In this document: positions 1 through 9,342 of the stretch, piece by piece
How positions within the stretch are numbered: the stretch's first letter is position 1
How the letters are laid out: every line of letters starts with the position of its first letter
From: Legionella feeleii
GTDB lineage: Bacteria > Pseudomonadota > Gammaproteobacteria > Legionellales > Legionellaceae
DNA: 64,000 nucleotides
Reading direction: 5' to 3'
Assembly: GCF_001467625.1 (NCBI RefSeq)
Contig: NZ_LNYB01000085.1
Coordinates: 554,244-618,243 of the forward strand
Made by a program: the position numbers and the translations under genes
Notes under the pieces: model-generated
The model's database searches: none
Told to the model about the DNA's origin: nothing
Seen by the model: the letters and a program-made list of their open reading frames with translations, nothing else

Positions 1-1293
1 TGGAGAAAAATATTTGCAGATATCAACCTACAGAATGATGAAGTTATGTTGGTACGCACTCCCAACCATACAGTGACTATTTCCAAAAGCAACGGTCAAT
101 ACGAAGTCTACGATCCGAATTATGAGGATGGACCAAAATTTTTCTCTAACGAAACTGATTTGGTAACTGAATTACGCAAAAATATCTTTACATACAGTAC
201 CTCGGAAATGGGCTTATTAGTGAGTGTAGTTAGTCACCCAGAAAAACCGGTAAGAACCAATTTCCCAAAGGTTGATTCAATTTATCAGCAATATTTAACC
301 ACTAATAATGTGAGTCAAAAAGCCAGAGCAGACGATATAGCTACGAGTACCATTGAACTTGCAGGGTATTTTGATAATGCTGATCTGGCAAGGCAACTGC
401 TTGTTTTGGAAAAAGATAAAGACAACATTTTTCAGGCAGCCCACATTGCAGCCGTAAATAATAATCCAGCAACACTAACTGTATTGCTACCAGAGTTAAA
501 TAAGGAACAGACCCAAATTATCTTTTTAACCACATTGCGATGTGGAAGAAAGGAAGCCTTTGATGCTTTCATACAGACTGAAAGTGGAAAAAAGGTTTTC
601 GACAAATTTGTAAAAGATGACGTGAATGCCAAATTTATCTTTCATAATGCTGCAAGGGGCGGTAATCCCGCACTTTTACAACAAATGATCGATGCATTTA
701 AAACACATAGTTCAGATATATTTGGACAACCTTTTACTGACAGTGATGTCACCCGAGCGCTGCTTGCCAAGACTAAAGATAAGGACGCAGTTATGTCAGC
801 AATTGCTGGAAAAGATCCAGCCTGCCTTAGATTGGTCTTGGAAAAAGTGGATACTGTAGCTAATCCGCTAGACAATAGAAAAAAATTAGACTATTTGCTA
901 TTAGCAATCAAGAAAAATCAACCCATTTCGGTACAAATTTTAGTAGAAAACTTGTCACCTGCTCTGCTGCAAACAGTATCATTAAGTTTATCCGTTATTG
1001 AAAAAACTGATTTAGGACTACTCAATACACTCCAAAGTCATGGTATGGTTTTTTCAGATAAAGCCCAAGCGGTTATTGCACAGAAAAAACATCAGTCAGT
1101 GGGTTTATTGCTTTCCATGGGGATTGCACTCATCAAATTCACTGATTTTTGTAGAGAGATTTTATTTAAAAATGAAGGCGTTTCTTGTGACGAAAATAAA
1201 TTCCAATTTTTTGCCCAGCAGCAGAAAGTAGAAAAAGCGAAAGTTACAGGTGATTTAACTAATCATGATTCGCCACCTATTCAGGTTAATTAA
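1..1293 (+). CDS. Ankyrin-like repeat protein, 5'-truncated (effector candidate)
   Basis: The reading frame is open from base 1 and has no stop before the ATG at 46, so the gene starts upstream of the window. The first visible part contains a His (NHTVTI) followed about 14 residues later by YDPN, a spacing like the His and Asp of YopT/C58-type cysteine protease ends; the Cys part would lie outside the window. The rest is helical and ankyrin-like: AHIAAVNNNPATLTVLL, FHNAARGGNPALLQQMI and AIAGKDPACLRLVLEKV are degenerate repeats. No signal peptide or membrane segment is visible. The tail is hydrophilic (VEKAKVTGDLTNHDSPP). Ankyrin proteins of this kind are common Dot/Icm substrates in Legionella; secretion is inferred here, not shown. 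Confidence 0.7.
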   Translation, partial: WRKIFADINLQNDEVMLVRTPNHTVTISKSNGQYEVYDPNYEDGPKFFSNETDLVTELRKNIFTYSTSEMGLLVSVVSHPEKPVRTNFPKVDSIYQQYLTTNNVSQKARADDIATSTIELAGYFDNADLARQLLVLEKDKDNIFQAAHIAAVNNNPATLTVLLPELNKEQTQIIFLTTLRCGRKEAFDAFIQTESGKKVFDKFVKDDVNAKFIFHNAARGGNPALLQQMIDAFKTHSSDIFGQPFTDSDVTRALLAKTKDKDAVMSAIAGKDPACLRLVLEKVDTVANPLDNRKKLDYLLLAIKKNQPISVQILVENLSPALLQTVSLSLSVIEKTDLGLLNTLQSHGMVFSDKAQAVIAQKKHQSVGLLLSMGIALIKFTDFCREILFKNEGVSCDENKFQFFAQQQKVEKAKVTGDLTNHDSPPIQVN

Positions 1294-1330
1294 TTTGTTC
1301 ATAATTACTATTAACTTAACTCCAAACTAG

Positions 1331-3505
1331 TTAATCACTTAAATCACACTCTCCTTTTCCGTCAGAGCTCCACCGTGCTTTAATAGTTTTAACACCACCA
1401 CATTCTTGATCCTTACAGATCTTGGAAGCTGGAATTACTTGACAAGCCATTGCCCATCCTCCGTTAAAAAAGGTAATTGCAATAGCCTGAGTACCTTTAG
1501 GTAAAAAGGCAATGCCTTCGCGCCGCCCTATTGTCGACGCTACAAACCAATTGGCTTGAGAACCATCCAGGTTATAACTTAGGCTTAATTGACTGATTGC
1601 CCCCAAATCACCTGCTGTAAACTGCACAGTAACGCGCTTCGGCAGTGCCCCACCCTCTATGAAGTTATCAACATTTCTTATATCCGTCTTAGCGGGGACA
1701 GAATAATTTTCACCGGTTAATTTACCCTGGTATTGGAAAGGATTAAAATCGAATTTATTCATTAATACCCAGGCGTTCGCCACCGTGGCAGCCAGAGTAT
1801 TGGCATTCCAGTTCCAATCCCAGGGTAAGGGAAAACGCCTACTGGCATACAAATAAGCTTGACCTATATCAGGGGGGACCACTACAAAGGATTCTTTTGG
1901 GGTGGCATCGAAAAATTGCGAATCCAAATACAAATCATTGCGTAAATGCAGAATATTTGCCTCCATACTCTCCAAATCCTCTTCTAACTCTGAAATATCA
2001 ATACCCCTACCAGAATAATAATCAATCAAAGAATTCAGGGTATTAATCGCACTGGCAGTACCTTCCGTTGACATTATGTTTTCGGGTATTGGACCGATAT
2101 TATTATCCATGGTAAACCCCACACCCCATAATTGACCACCATTAAAATACCCACCCTGATTACGCACAATGCGCCATATTTTTCGAGCTGTATTAGGGCC
2201 AAACCACCGATCGACAGTTTCCACTCCCAGCGCCGAAATCCCCCAGAGATTAACATTCACAGACATGAAACTTCCTTCATCGGTAGTATCAGGCTGCCAA
2301 TCATCAATTGCAGAAGGCGTAATAGCCGTACCATGGGTAAAAAATAAGCCTTTCTTTGCATCAAAAGCACCGTTATACAAAAAAACCAGTAAACCCAGTG
2401 TGTCATAGCCGTTAACCGTTTTTCCCCCATATAGCATTACATCAATACGTTGCAAAGCTAAGACGACTTCTGAGGTTTGTTCCGTATTTTGCAAAATACG
2501 CTTTAAAATCTGCAATCCGGCCAACACAGAGAAATTGTCTTCTACCGAAATTTCACCTTCGGGAATGAGACCTTGAGTTCCTACCGTTCCGCCTGGGGCA
2601 TAATAAAAAGCGCCTATAGCCGCCTGCATTGCAGAAAAAGCATATAGACTATTCATTGCATTGCTCAATGCTTTTGAAGTGATAGGAATACTGCCGTTAT
2701 AAAGTAAATAGTCTGCTTGCAGTGGGCCAATTATCTGCGCCCAGGCATTATCCCCTGTTAGTGGCTGCCAGTCAGACCAAGTAGTCACATATTTAAAAAA
2801 ATCAGGGGAAGAATGGGTAGGGTCAAGTTTGGCCAATTTATCGGGCTCATAATCCCAACTAATAAAATTCTGATATCTACTTTGGAAAAAGGGATCTTTA
2901 TTATAAAAATCCGTTGTAATCAGACGAAAAGTAAAAGCAAGGGTTGGATCCGTAATGGATTGTTGATAACCATATTGAAATAGAGTATTGATAGCACGAT
3001 TGCCTGGATTTAAGATAGATTGTAATTGATTGGCAATAAACGTTTTTGCAGTATCCCAAGCCAAATAATGATATTTTGCAGCAAGCGCCAAAGCAATCTG
3101 CCAGGTTGCTGCGTCATAAATGGCTGTACCATATTTGATGTTCGTGCGTTCAATCTGAGTTTGCGCCTGAAACCATTCCAGTTCCGTACCTTGTTCAGGT
3201 GGGAGGCCACGGCCTAAAATGGCAAATGGACCCTCATAGAGTGTATCGACTACTGTACAGGTATTAAGGGGTGTACAGATATAATCACCAAAATACCTTG
3301 TGATATCTTCAAGATCTCCTACGTAAAAACTCAAAGGAACAGAAAGAGAATCTTTACTGAGTGTCAACATTGGCGGCGAAATGAGAAAATGGATGAGCTC
3401 CTTAATCTCTCGGTCATTTTTGTCTACTGTTGCCCCAGCAAGACTGGCGCTACTAAGTAATAAAATACTGGCTGCGAGTAAGACTGAACCCCTTCTCATA
3501 ACCAT
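1331..3505 (-). CDS. Large secreted protein, unknown function (possible alpha-toroid fold)
   Basis: This 724-residue protein has a clear Sec signal peptide: MVMRRG, then a hydrophobic stretch VLLAASILLLSSASLA, with likely cleavage near ALAGA-type residues 22-25. The mature part is rich in Trp, Tyr, Phe and Gly and has helical segments separated by aromatic loops (WGISALGVETVDRWFG, YFNGGQLWGVGFTMDN, STEGTASAINTLNSLI). This resembles six-hairpin (alpha/alpha-toroid) carbohydrate-active proteins, but I cannot point to a catalytic pair. Cysteines cluster near residues 77-84 and at the C-terminus, suggesting disulfides and an extracytoplasmic location. It lies 106 bp downstream of relA on the same strand. 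A second ATG two codons in is an equally good start. Type II secretion is possible but unproven. Confidence 0.65.
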   Translation of the reverse strand: MVMRRGSVLLAASILLLSSASLAGATVDKNDREIKELIHFLISPPMLTLSKDSLSVPLSFYVGDLEDITRYFGDYICTPLNTCTVVDTLYEGPFAILGRGLPPEQGTELEWFQAQTQIERTNIKYGTAIYDAATWQIALALAAKYHYLAWDTAKTFIANQLQSILNPGNRAINTLFQYGYQQSITDPTLAFTFRLITTDFYNKDPFFQSRYQNFISWDYEPDKLAKLDPTHSSPDFFKYVTTWSDWQPLTGDNAWAQIIGPLQADYLLYNGSIPITSKALSNAMNSLYAFSAMQAAIGAFYYAPGGTVGTQGLIPEGEISVEDNFSVLAGLQILKRILQNTEQTSEVVLALQRIDVMLYGGKTVNGYDTLGLLVFLYNGAFDAKKGLFFTHGTAITPSAIDDWQPDTTDEGSFMSVNVNLWGISALGVETVDRWFGPNTARKIWRIVRNQGGYFNGGQLWGVGFTMDNNIGPIPENIMSTEGTASAINTLNSLIDYYSGRGIDISELEEDLESMEANILHLRNDLYLDSQFFDATPKESFVVVPPDIGQAYLYASRRFPLPWDWNWNANTLAATVANAWVLMNKFDFNPFQYQGKLTGENYSVPAKTDIRNVDNFIEGGALPKRVTVQFTAGDLGAISQLSLSYNLDGSQANWFVASTIGRREGIAFLPKGTQAIAITFFNGGWAMACQVIPASKICKDQECGGVKTIKARWSSDGKGECDLSD

Positions 3506-3611
3506 GGCCTATTAAAGTGAGTGAAATACAACTTAGGTCATCACCCTGCAACAAATACGCCAACTAAGGTGAATCCAGCAAAAAGATACTATCTTCTAAG
3601 AATAACGCTGC

Positions 3612-5816
3612 TTATACCTGACGCCTTGCTTCAAGAACATTAGGGATTTGTTCCAGTTTATTCAATAACCTTGACAGGCTATTCAAACCATCAATTTCCA
3701 CGGTTAAAGTGATAAAAGCCGTATTATCATGCTTATTGCTTTGGGTCTGCAGTGCATAGACATGGGCTTTTTCGTTTGACAACAGTGAGGTGACATCTTT
3801 TAACAGGCCAGAACGATCAAAGGCTTTAATTAAAATATCAACCACATAATGATCACGAGTTGAACTGCCCCAGCTTACCTGTAAAAAGCGTTGCCGCTGT
3901 TTCACACCCGCATGAATGATATTTGGACAATCCTGCCGATGTACAGACACACCGCGCCCAAGCGTAATGTATCCTACCACCTCATCACCTGGTACAGGTT
4001 GACAACAACGTGCCATATGGGTGAGAAGATTTCCAACACCTTCTATACGTAAATCACTACCCCTAACCTCAGGTTTGGCTAATGGTTTAACAATAGTTTG
4101 AATGCTTGGCTCTTCAACTTCGGTAGGGGACAATTTACTTAGAATTTGACCTAACTTAATGTCACCACGGCCAAGAGCTGCTAACAAATCATCCAGACGT
4201 TTGAAATTAAATGAAGAGACTACGTCATGCAACCGATCTGTTTTTATCCCCAGGGTTTTTAATTCCTTATCAAGAATTTCATGCCCTTCAGCTTTATTTC
4301 TGTCGTAATCCTGCATTCTAAACCAATGCAGGACTTTTGCTTTGGCACGGGATGTTTTCAAATAATTCAGATGGGGATTAATCCAGTCCCTTGATGGGCG
4401 TTCATCTTTACCCGTTAATACCTCTACTTTGTCACCTGTTTTTAACTCATAGGTCAGAGGAACGATAGAACCATTCACTTTAGCACCGCGGCAACGGTGT
4501 CCTATCTGACTATGCACATGGTAGGCAAAATCCAACGGTGTAACACCCTGAGGTAAATCCAATACATCCCCATCGGGGGTAAAGACATAAACTCTATCCT
4601 CAAGAAATTCTGTCTCAATTGCTTCCGATACACCACTCGAAATTGCCATTTCTTTATGCCAGGCCAAAACGTCGCGCAGCCATTCAATTTTGCGTTCATG
4701 GCTTTCTTTTTGTTGTACAGCGCCCTCTTTGTATTTCCAATGTGCAGCCACACCCATTTCAGCCAGATCATGCATTTGAAAAGTACGAATTTGGACCTCA
4801 AAAACACGACCTTCTGGTCCTTCTACAGCAGTATGCAGCGATTGATAACCATTAGGTTTGGGATTAATTATATAGTCATCAAATTCCACTGGAACTTGTT
4901 TCCATAAAGTATGCACCATGCCCAGTACTTCGTAGCATTGCTCCTTGCTTTCCACCAAAACTCTTACTGCTGTTGCATCATAAATTTCATCTAAAGAAAC
5001 ATTTTTTCGCTTCATTTTGCGGTAGATACTATGAATGTGTTTTGAACGACCATACACAGCAAAATGATGCGCACCAGTAGCCTTAATCTGCTTATTCAAC
5101 TCTTCAACAATAAAATCAACATATTTATCTCTTTCAAGGCGTTTGGCTTTTAACCCTTTTGCAATTGATTTGTAATCATCTGGATGCAAGTAGCGAAAAG
5201 CAAGATCTTCCATCTCCCATTTAATAGCCCCTATACCCAAACGATTAGCTAAAGGCGCATAAATTTCCATTGCCTCGGTGGCGATTTGATGGCGCATTGC
5301 TTCAGGAAGTTGACCAGAAGCTCTTAGCACACAAAGACGTTCCGCCAACTTAATCAATACAACACGTACATCATCAACCATCGCTAATAACATTTTGCGA
5401 ACATTATCAATTTGATGCTTATTTTGTGGATATTTATTAAGAGCCTGCAAATTATGCATGGCACTCATTTTCTCAATTCCTTTCACTAATTTGGCAATTG
5501 AGGAACCTAGCTGCTCTTCCACATCATCCAGTGATAATTCTGCATAATGAACACTCTCAAAGATAATAGCTGCTGTCAGTGTCTCCTGATCAACTTCCAG
5601 ATCAGCCAATACATCAGCCATTGCCAAACCTTGCTGCAAACAGGATACCCCAATTTCAGTGGCATGATCCTGTCCCGCCAGCTGGCTTAAAGTACAAGCA
5701 TTACGAATGAGTTCCAAGTCCTGAAAATACCCTTTACTTGCTAACTGATGTAGCCATTGCTCGACATCAATACCACTATCTGTTGTCCAAGGAGTATCTT
5801 CTTTAACTTTAACCAT
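3612..5816 (-). CDS. relA: GTP pyrophosphokinase RelA
   Basis: This protein makes (p)ppGpp from ATP and GTP/GDP on amino-acid starvation when ribosome-bound. The order is a degenerate HD hydrolase domain (residues about 30-190; the HD signature is replaced by IIFESVHYAE near residue 88), a synthetase domain (about 240-365), a TGS domain (about 405-470), a Zn-finger/helical part and a C-terminal ACT domain. The EFDDY sequence at 311-315 is the acidic signature of synthetase-only RelA rather than bifunctional SpoT. The 734-residue length fits. It lies 6 bp after rlmD and is probably cotranscribed with it. In Legionella, ppGpp triggers the switch to the transmissive phase (established knowledge). 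Confidence 0.97.
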   Translation of the reverse strand: MVKVKEDTPWTTDSGIDVEQWLHQLASKGYFQDLELIRNACTLSQLAGQDHATEIGVSCLQQGLAMADVLADLEVDQETLTAAIIFESVHYAELSLDDVEEQLGSSIAKLVKGIEKMSAMHNLQALNKYPQNKHQIDNVRKMLLAMVDDVRVVLIKLAERLCVLRASGQLPEAMRHQIATEAMEIYAPLANRLGIGAIKWEMEDLAFRYLHPDDYKSIAKGLKAKRLERDKYVDFIVEELNKQIKATGAHHFAVYGRSKHIHSIYRKMKRKNVSLDEIYDATAVRVLVESKEQCYEVLGMVHTLWKQVPVEFDDYIINPKPNGYQSLHTAVEGPEGRVFEVQIRTFQMHDLAEMGVAAHWKYKEGAVQQKESHERKIEWLRDVLAWHKEMAISSGVSEAIETEFLEDRVYVFTPDGDVLDLPQGVTPLDFAYHVHSQIGHRCRGAKVNGSIVPLTYELKTGDKVEVLTGKDERPSRDWINPHLNYLKTSRAKAKVLHWFRMQDYDRNKAEGHEILDKELKTLGIKTDRLHDVVSSFNFKRLDDLLAALGRGDIKLGQILSKLSPTEVEEPSIQTIVKPLAKPEVRGSDLRIEGVGNLLTHMARCCQPVPGDEVVGYITLGRGVSVHRQDCPNIIHAGVKQRQRFLQVSWGSSTRDHYVVDILIKAFDRSGLLKDVTSLLSNEKAHVYALQTQSNKHDNTAFITLTVEIDGLNSLSRLLNKLEQIPNVLEARRQV

Positions 5817-5822
5817 TATTGC

Positions 5823-7157
5823 TTATCCTTTCTCAAATAAAGCGATGGACTCCACATGTGCTGTATGTGGAAACATATCCATAACGCCAGCTGAACGTAA
5901 TCGATATCCTTTTTGATTCACTAAAATATCAGCATCTCTCGCCAAAGTGGCAGGATTACAAGACACATAAACAAGTCGTTGCGGCTTAAATTTATCAATT
6001 TGCTTTACAATTTCCAAAGCACCCGAGCGTGGTGGATCTAGCAAAATTTTAGTAAACCCATAGGATAACAAAGATGACAAGGCTTCTGTGTCTTCCAAAT
6101 TTGCACAAAAAAATTCAGTATTAGCCAAACCATTCGCTCTAGCGTTCATCTGAGCTCGGGAGACCATGGTATCGCTTCCTTCTACACCTACAACTTTTGC
6201 ACAATGCCTAGCAAGCGGTAACGAAAAATTACCTAAACCACAAAATAAATCCAAAACCACATCATTTGGCGCCAACGCCATGAGTTTCAGCGCTTGCGCA
6301 ACCATAAGTTGATTTAGACCCGCATTGACTTGGGTAAAATCAGTCGCATGAAATTGAAAGTGGATGTCTTCTTTAGGTAAAGTATAGGTTAAAAACTCAT
6401 TACCTCCTTGCGGATAGAAAAGCATTACGCTGTCAGGTCCACCTGGTTGTAAAAAAATACGGAAATCAGTGTTTTTTCCAAATTGACGAATTTTTTCCTC
6501 GTCAGCAGCGCTCAAAGGCGACAGGTTACGAAAAATGAGTGCCACTTCCTCATCACCTGCAGCCACTTCAATCTGCGCAATACTATTTGGATCATCGAGA
6601 GAATCAATAAGCGCGCGTAAATTCACTATTTGTGCGTCAATTTTCGCATTCATTACCGGACATTGGGTAATTTCAGTAATATAACGGGGATTATTTTTCT
6701 CCCTGAATCCTACTAAAGTAGAACCTTTTTTTTCTACATAGCGCACGCTTAAGCGAGCCTTGTTGCGATAGTGCCAACTTTGACTAACAAGAGGAGGCAG
6801 AATCATCTCTGGCTCACAATGACCAATACGACGCAGTAAATCAAGCAATAAGACTTCCTTTTCATGAATTTGAGCTCGCTCATCCAAATGCTGCAGGGAA
6901 CAACCACCGCATAAGGAATAATGCGCGCAACGCGGTTCAGCGCGTAGAGATGAGGCTGCAACGAGTTCAACAAGTTTTCCTTCATCAAAATCACGTTTAA
7001 CTCGCGTATATTGGAAAGTAACTTGTTCTCCAGGAAGAGCGCCTTGGATGAACGTTGTTTTACCGTTAATTCTCGCGATACCACGGCCATCATGACTGAA
7101 TTTTTCTATCTCAGCGGTTTGTACCGCTGCAGGTAATCGTTGGCGTCTTTTACTCAT
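5823..7157 (-). CDS. rlmD: 23S rRNA (uracil-5-)-methyltransferase RlmD
   Basis: This SAM-dependent enzyme methylates C5 of U1939 (E. coli numbering) in 23S rRNA. An N-terminal TRAM domain (about residues 10-70) is followed by the [4Fe-4S] ligands Cys77, Cys83 and Cys86, with a fourth Cys in [10 protein letters not shown]. The SAM pocket is [14 protein letters not shown], and the nucleophile Cys is in [13 protein letters not shown]. At 444 residues it has full family length. It lies directly upstream of relA, the same rlmD-relA order seen in many gammaproteobacteria. Its promoter should lie in the 82-bp gap downstream of rluB (7158-7239). Confidence 0.96.
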   Translation of the reverse strand: MSKRRQRLPAAVQTAEIEKFSHDGRGIARINGKTTFIQGALPGEQVTFQYTRVKRDFDEGKLVELVAASSLRAEPRCAHYSLCGGCSLQHLDERAQIHEKEVLLLDLLRRIGHCEPEMILPPLVSQSWHYRNKARLSVRYVEKKGSTLVGFREKNNPRYITEITQCPVMNAKIDAQIVNLRALIDSLDDPNSIAQIEVAAGDEEVALIFRNLSPLSAADEEKIRQFGKNTDFRIFLQPGGPDSVMLFYPQGGNEFLTYTLPKEDIHFQFHATDFTQVNAGLNQLMVAQALKLMALAPNDVVLDLFCGLGNFSLPLARHCAKVVGVEGSDTMVSRAQMNARANGLANTEFFCANLEDTEALSSLLSYGFTKILLDPPRSGALEIVKQIDKFKPQRLVYVSCNPATLARDADILVNQKGYRLRSAGVMDMFPHTAHVESIALFEKG

Positions 7158-7239
7158 GACTCTAATCTCTTAACTACTTCATTGTTTCCACAATAAATTG
7201 GAATAAAAAAACAGGCTGTCTTGAAAATCAATGGAGAAC

Positions 7240-7968
7240 TTACAAAGCTGCCAAAAACCCTTCAACATCCTGTTTTGATAATTCCACAAAATTACCCCGT
7301 GCGAGTGAACGTGGCATTGTTAAATGCCCATAACGGATACGTATCAAGCGGCTAACTTCAACACCTTGCGATTGCCACAAACGCCGTACTTCCCTATTGC
7401 GTCCCTCTGTTAAAACAACATGATACCAACTATTAGTTCCTTCTCCCCCCCTAAACTCAATTCGTTTAAATTGGGCAACACCGTCTTCCAAATCAACGCC
7501 TTTTAACATGGCATTAATAGCTTCAGCGCTGACTTGACCATGCACACGCACCGCATATTCTCTTTCCAATCCAAATTTTGGATGCATTAAACGATTGGCC
7601 AGCTCACCGTTATTAGTAAAAATCAGCAGACCGGAAGTATTAATATCTAAACGACCAACCTGAACCCAACGCCCTTGCTTTAAATAGGGTAAACGATCAA
7701 AAACCGTTTTCTCATGTTTGGGATCATGCTTGCTGGAAATTTCTCCAACAGGCTTATGATAAATAAGTATTCTTGTTTTAGATTGTGATTTGAGAGGATT
7801 AGCAATTACCTTTCCTTTCACACTGATTTTATCGTCTACGTTGGCCACATCACCTAATTTAGCCACCACGCCATTGACATGGATCAATCCTTGCTCAATC
7901 CAACGCTCCATCTCTCTTCGCGAGCCAAAACCTGCTTGACTTAATATTTTTTGTAAACGTTCGCTCAT
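7240..7968 (-). CDS. rluB: 23S rRNA pseudouridine synthase RluB
   Basis: This enzyme isomerises U2605 of 23S rRNA to pseudouridine. The N-terminal S4 RNA-binding domain (ERLQKILSQAGFGSRREME) precedes the RsuA/RluB-type catalytic domain, with the catalytic Asp in GRLDINTSGLLIFTNNG and a downstream EGRNREVRRLW motif. I chose the ATG at 7968 (MSERLQ), which sits in TAATAATG just after the scpB stop; an in-frame ATG at 7980 would overlap scpB and adds four non-conserved residues. It is the last gene of the rnm-yciO-trpS-scpA-scpB-rluB cluster. Confidence 0.95.
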   Translation of the reverse strand: MSERLQKILSQAGFGSRREMERWIEQGLIHVNGVVAKLGDVANVDDKISVKGKVIANPLKSQSKTRILIYHKPVGEISSKHDPKHEKTVFDRLPYLKQGRWVQVGRLDINTSGLLIFTNNGELANRLMHPKFGLEREYAVRVHGQVSAEAINAMLKGVDLEDGVAQFKRIEFRGGEGTNSWYHVVLTEGRNREVRRLWQSQGVEVSRLIRIRYGHLTMPRSLARGNFVELSKQDVEGFLAAL

Positions 7969-7970
7969 TA

Positions 7971-8540
7971 TTAAACACACTCTTCTTCTAAGGCTTCGAC
8001 AGGCGCTATCGCTAAAGGAATATTGATTTCCTGTAAAGCCGGTAATTCATTCAGGCTGGCTAAATTAAAGTAATCGAGAAAATTCTTCGTCGTAACATAT
8101 ACTGCTGGTTTGCCTGGCACATCACGATGTCCGGCTACTCTAATCCATTCCCGCTCCAGTAATGTTTTCAGAATCGGACTACTGACAGCAACACCACGAA
8201 TATCTTCAATATCAGCCCGGGTTACTGGCTGTCTATAAGCAATAATCGCCAGAGTTTCCAGTAAGGCTCGCGAATATTTAGCTGGTTTTTCAGCATATAA
8301 ACGGCTGACCCAGGTGCTGTACTTTACCTTAGTTTGTAGACAATACCCACTCGCCAAACATTTTAACTCTATCGCGGTTTTTTGGTAGTCATCAGCCAAC
8401 TCCGTTAAAACGGTATTTAACTGCTCCCGACTGGGTTTTTCCCAGTCCTCAAAAACCGCTTGTAACTGTTCTATAGTCAAAGGATTGCCCGCATTCATCA
8501 AGAGCGCTTCTACTACCAGTTTAAGTTCATTTTCATTCAT
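7971..8540 (-). CDS. scpB: Segregation and condensation protein ScpB
   Basis: ScpB is the winged-helix kleisin partner that bridges ScpA and the SMC ATPase in chromosome condensation. Conserved blocks are visible: VVEALLMNAGNPLTIEQL, the KYSRALLETLAIIAYRQPVTRADIEDIRGV signature split over two helices, and LLEREWIRVAGHRDVPGKPAVY. I chose MNENELKL at 8540 as the start because conservation begins there; an upstream in-frame ATG at 8576 lies deep inside scpA. The start overlaps the scpA stop by 8 nt, consistent with translational coupling. Confidence 0.95.
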   Translation of the reverse strand: MNENELKLVVEALLMNAGNPLTIEQLQAVFEDWEKPSREQLNTVLTELADDYQKTAIELKCLASGYCLQTKVKYSTWVSRLYAEKPAKYSRALLETLAIIAYRQPVTRADIEDIRGVAVSSPILKTLLEREWIRVAGHRDVPGKPAVYVTTKNFLDYFNLASLNELPALQEINIPLAIAPVEALEEECV

Positions 8541-9342
8541 GATGAGCAGCCTGTATATAAATTGGTGCATAAGCACCCGCTTGACTAATCAGCAATAATG
8601 ATTGGCGTGCCAATTCCAAAATGGCGAGAAGTGTTACCGCTAGCCCCATTCGGCCTTCTTTCTGATTAAACAAGTGTGTAAAGGATACCACTCCTTCCTG
8701 TTGTAGTCTCTCCAATACAATTCCCATTCGCTCTCTCACAGACAAAGGCTCACGCCCTATTTGGTGATGGCTCAGGTGGTTTTGTCGTGTCATTAAATCT
8801 CGCATGGCCGCTGTTAAAGCTGAAAGCTCTACATCAGGGTGTACTATTGTTCGCTCAATGAGTTCCGAACTAATCGAAAAACGAAAAACATCGCGCTCAC
8901 AACGTGCCAAGGTATCTAATTGCAAAGCTGCGTTTTTAAACTGTTCATAAGCCTGGAGTTTTCTCACCAACACAAGTCGCGGATCTTCTTCAGTTTCCTC
9001 GTTTTCGTTGAGCGTTGGTGGGAGTAACAAACGTGATTTTATTTCTGCAAGCATTGCTGCCATTACTAAATAATCTGCGGCCAATTCCAAGCGGTGTGCT
9101 TCCATAAGCTGGATATACTGCATGTACTGTTGGGTAATATGAGCAATCGGAATATCTAAAATATCAATATTTTCCCGCCGGATCAGATATAGTAGCAAAT
9201 CCAGCGGTCCGGAAAATGACTCCAACAATACTTCCAAGGCATCTGGGGGAATAAACAAATCTGCCGGTGCCTCAATAACAGGTTTACCCGCTACAATGGC
9301 TAGTACAGAAGAAGATTCTGCCGACAAATCCGACTCCATCAA
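8533..9342 (-). CDS. scpA: Segregation and condensation protein ScpA
   Basis: ScpA is the kleisin subunit of the SMC-ScpAB condensin-like complex. The family core FSGPLDLLLYLIRRENIDILDIPIA (split: FSGPLDLLLYLI then the ENIDILDIPI block) is followed by DYLVMAAMLAEIKSRLLLP, the usual N-terminal SMC-neck-binding helices. The C-terminal part (GRMGLAVTLLAILELARQ) is the winged helix. The N-terminal extension of about 30 residues is variable. Its ATG overlaps the trpS stop by 4 nt and its end overlaps scpB. Confidence 0.94.
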   Translation of the reverse strand: MMESDLSAESSSVLAIVAGKPVIEAPADLFIPPDALEVLLESFSGPLDLLLYLIRRENIDILDIPIAHITQQYMQYIQLMEAHRLELAADYLVMAAMLAEIKSRLLLPPTLNENEETEEDPRLVLVRKLQAYEQFKNAALQLDTLARCERDVFRFSISSELIERTIVHPDVELSALTAAMRDLMTRQNHLSHHQIGREPLSVRERMGIVLERLQQEGVVSFTHLFNQKEGRMGLAVTLLAILELARQSLLLISQAGAYAPIYIQAAHHE

